Positions 61,966-64,000 of a stretch of DNA of 64,000 nucleotides are shown piece by piece. Made by a program: the position numbers and the translations under genes. Under the pieces are notes generated by a model. It saw only the letters and a list, made by a program, of their open reading frames with translations. It was not told where the DNA came from and did no database searches. Numbering within the stretch: position 1 is the stretch's first letter; each line of letters begins with the position of its first letter. This DNA is from Leptobrachium leishanense (lineage: Eukaryota; Chordata; Amphibia; Anura; Megophryidae): the NCBI GenBank assembly GCA_009667805.1, contig CM019069.1:55432422-55496421 (forward strand), written 5' to 3'.

Positions 61966-62430
61966 CTCAAATGCAGTCAGCAGGGAGCCAAAATTAACAT
62001 CAAACAGAGCAAAGCACATAGGGGTAAGAGTGATGCCCAGGTACCGGAGATGGACAGAGCGCCATCAAAAAGGGAATGAGGGGACGATTGGAAAAAAAAT
62101 CTGATTTGTTGAAATTAATTTTGAGGATACTAATAAGGCCATATTGTCGAAAAAACCATTGAGTATATTCGGCAGAGTGGGCGGTTGACTAATAAAAAAC
62201 AGCATATTGTCCGCATACGCGGCAACTTTGTGTGTGCTACATAGACCCCCCAACCCCCTTATGTCAGTCGAGTTCCTGATTGCCTGTAAAAAGGGCTCCA
62301 AAGACAGGGCGAGCAACAAGGGGAAGAGAGGGCATTTGTGTCTTGTGCCGTTAGAGATAACCACTGGGTCAGAGAGCAAAGCATTTACAATAATCCCGGC
62401 TGTCGGTTGTTCGTAGAGGGATGTGATCCA

Positions 62431-63226
62431 TTACAGCATAATAAGGCCCACACTCAGAAATCTTAAGGTTGCGATTGGATTATTCTATGCATGCACTGAA
62501 CTAATGATATTGCAACATACAGTGCTCATAAGACTGCAATTTAATGTAATTTTATATCAAGGCAGGAGGCTTCATATTTTGCATTCTCTTTTCTTTACTA
62601 AACAACAGCAGCAAAGGAAAGTTTACATAGCAACAGCAGTAACCAATAACAATAAGTGAGTAGTCCGTTTTAACCACGCCCTCTTTTCTTTACTGCTGGC
62701 GACCAGGTGAGACGTTTCCTAAACAGCTCCTGGTTGCCAGGCTTAATTTATCATATTATATAGTTTTCCTTTATGTTAGAGCTATCTATTATATTGAACT
62801 GATGTATTTACTTGTGCTTTGAATTATTTTCTAATCCACAGGTTTCCTCCCTGCTGTGCGGGCACTCTCCTGCCTGCAGGGTGCGCGTTGCGATTATACT
62901 GGTCTCCCGGTGGACCGAGGGCCGCTTGCAGGGCACTTGGTGGTCGAGTGACCAGCGGCAGCGAGTTTCCCCAAATTCTGGGCTTTATTATTTTTACTTT
63001 AATCAACCCGTAATCGCTTTGCGGCCGCGACACTGTTCTGCGCATGCGCGGCTAATTTTCCTCATGGTATCGTGCCTGCGCACGCTGGCGGCCATTTTAG
63101 GCTCCAACGGCTTTTACCGCCGTTCAGAGCCTCGCGCCCTCACAGAAACAGCCTGACAGGTGGCAGCACGCTGTCAACAACCACGCTCCCTCTAAACAGC
63201 ATCCGCTTCACTGCTGGACCCTCCGC
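62431..63226. other. Upstream region, probably the 5' part of the DIRS-like element; boundaries not found
   Basis: GC content rises from about 62830. GGCGACCAGG and CCTGGTTGCC near 62698-62738 form a small inverted repeat. The DIRS terminal repeat itself was not identified. Confidence 0.35.
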
Positions 63227-63805
63227 TATCTCGGGTGAGCCCCGATAACTTTATATTTTTATATAAAAATATTCTGGCGGCACTTTCTTCTGTCTGCCCC
63301 AAAAAACATCGGGTGAGCCCCGATAGACAAATACAAAAAGCGCAAATTCGCATATACATATACTAATTTTGCAACGGGTGAGCCCCGTTATTACAATATT
63401 GATGGATCCTCCTCAAATGAATCCTGTTCATCAGGAAGAGCTTAAAACATGGCTTCTTACAGCCATCACTGAGGCCTTGCCCATAGCCCTCGCAGCGCTA
63501 CCACCGCTTCCCCAGCCAGATCCCCCGGTGCTTTCCAGGGCCCAGTCCCCGGCCCATTCTGTGGACTCGCAGTCTGACCAATCGGACACTGCTGCCCCGT
63601 CACGTAAAAGGCCCTGGAAGGGTCAGTCTGAAACAGCGGGAAAAGGTAAGGGTCCTGCGAAAAAATCCTCTCGCCTGTCCAACCATCATAATGAGGAAGC
63701 CTCTTACGACCTTGAGGATTACCGGGCTGATTACCCGGAAGAGGAGGGAGCAGAGTCCGCCGGTGACCCGCCGGCTACTCCTAGCTCGACGGGTGAGCCC
63801 CGTCC
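63227..63805 (+). repeat. Four GGGTGAGCCCC hairpins in DIRS-like leader and gag
   Basis: Stems around the fixed core CGGG-TGAGC-CCCG at 63231-63245 (TCGGG/CCCGA), 63308-63324 (ATCGGG/CCCGAT), 63373-63389 (AACGGG/CCCGTT) and 63788-63804 (GACGGG/CCCGTC). The outer two base pairs differ but stay paired. Confidence 0.8.
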
Positions 63806-63986
63806 CGGTGCATTGGCAGTTATACCCCTTTCAGCTGCGTCAGCTCCTCGCTCCCTGGTGTCTGACACTCTGGCCCCAATTTTGGACGCTAGGGGCGTTC
63901 CGTTCTTCGACCCACGCACCACTACACACCCCAGGTCTCCAGCCTGGATTCCCCCAGATCATATCGCAGAATTCCTGCGTTTCTGA
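63402..63986 (+). pseudogene. DIRS-like retrotransposon Gag (ORF1), 5' part, early stop
   Basis: The ATG at 63402 starts 194 residues (MDPPQMNPVHQEELKTWLL...). A proline- and serine-rich, then acidic linker (SYDLEDYRADYPEEEGAE) precedes FFDPRTTTHPRSPAWIPPD and HIAEFLRF, which resembles the HPRS-W and V/IAEF motifs of DIRS gag as I remember them. The stop TGA at 63984-63986 falls where the family usually reads on with a tryptophan (FLRFW), suggesting a TGG to TGA change. The rest (RT-RNase H and tyrosine recombinase) would lie beyond the window. Alternative: another gag of unknown type. Confidence 0.6.
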
Positions 63987-64000
63987 CTACGTTGCCCTTT

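Noticed and set aside
63369..63401. Upstream non-ATG start for the DIRS-like gag
   Set aside because: The extension reads through one of the GGGTGAGCCCC hairpins and has no ATG; the ATG at 63402 is more plausible.

Overview
The window looks like non-genic DNA (intergenic or a very large intron) of a vertebrate with a large, transposon-saturated genome. An anuran amphibian is most likely. This rests on the mix of families present together: L2-, CR1- and L1-type LINEs, a DIRS-like gag, hAT, Tc1, PIF/Harbinger-like and TTAA-flanked piggyBac-like elements, a PNMA-type Ty3/gypsy element, and a CR1 tail typical of frog genomes. This is inference from memory of families; no search was run. I recognise no host gene, tRNA, rRNA or CRISPR array. 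Every long reading frame that I can explain belongs to a transposon.

Layout. 1-13 kb: a Tc1-like transposase remnant cut by the left edge, an L2 3' end, a piggyBac-like hairpin element, a 36-bp tandem repeat, a full-length Tc1-like element (family B copy 1, 5395-7012), and an L2-type LINE (8371-10680) inserted in a Harbinger-like MITE (8332-10924). 13-20 kb: an L1-type LINE tail, then a hAT element with a decayed BED-finger transposase on the minus strand (13936-18335), then a second hAT copy carrying a Harbinger-like MITE. 20-41 kb: mostly unrecognised AT-rich DNA with MITEs, including a four-layer nest at 24855-26640, and two TTAA-flanked multi-hairpin elements (33117-34339; 37097-38296, the second lying inside a LINE). 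41.6-50.6 kb: a hAT element with a perfect 8-bp target duplication, holding a 30-bp minisatellite that was split by a CR1 tail and by a recent, almost complete Ty3/gypsy retrotransposon (42304-50298). 51-57 kb: two long foldbacks, another hAT element with a 27-bp minisatellite, and Tc1 family B copy 2. 57-62.4 kb: an old L2-type LINE, then an L1-type LINE broken up by a hAT MITE, Tc1 family B copy 3 and a CR1 fragment. 62.4-64 kb: the 5' part of a DIRS-like element, running off the window.

The most notable system is the Ty3/gypsy element. It has two 1.04-kb LTRs differing at about 7 bases and one indel, a tRNA-Pro-like primer site, an intact gag of the PNMA (paraneoplastic antigen Ma) type with a CCHC knuckle, and a textbook -1 frameshift site (GGGAAAC, 6-nt spacer, H-type pseudoknot) leading into pol. 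Pol (protease, RT, RNase H, integrase, GPY-like tail) is broken by one frameshift and two in-frame stops. Also notable are covarying hairpins in the piggyBac-like elements and in the DIRS-like leader, and two micro-inversions inside transposons.
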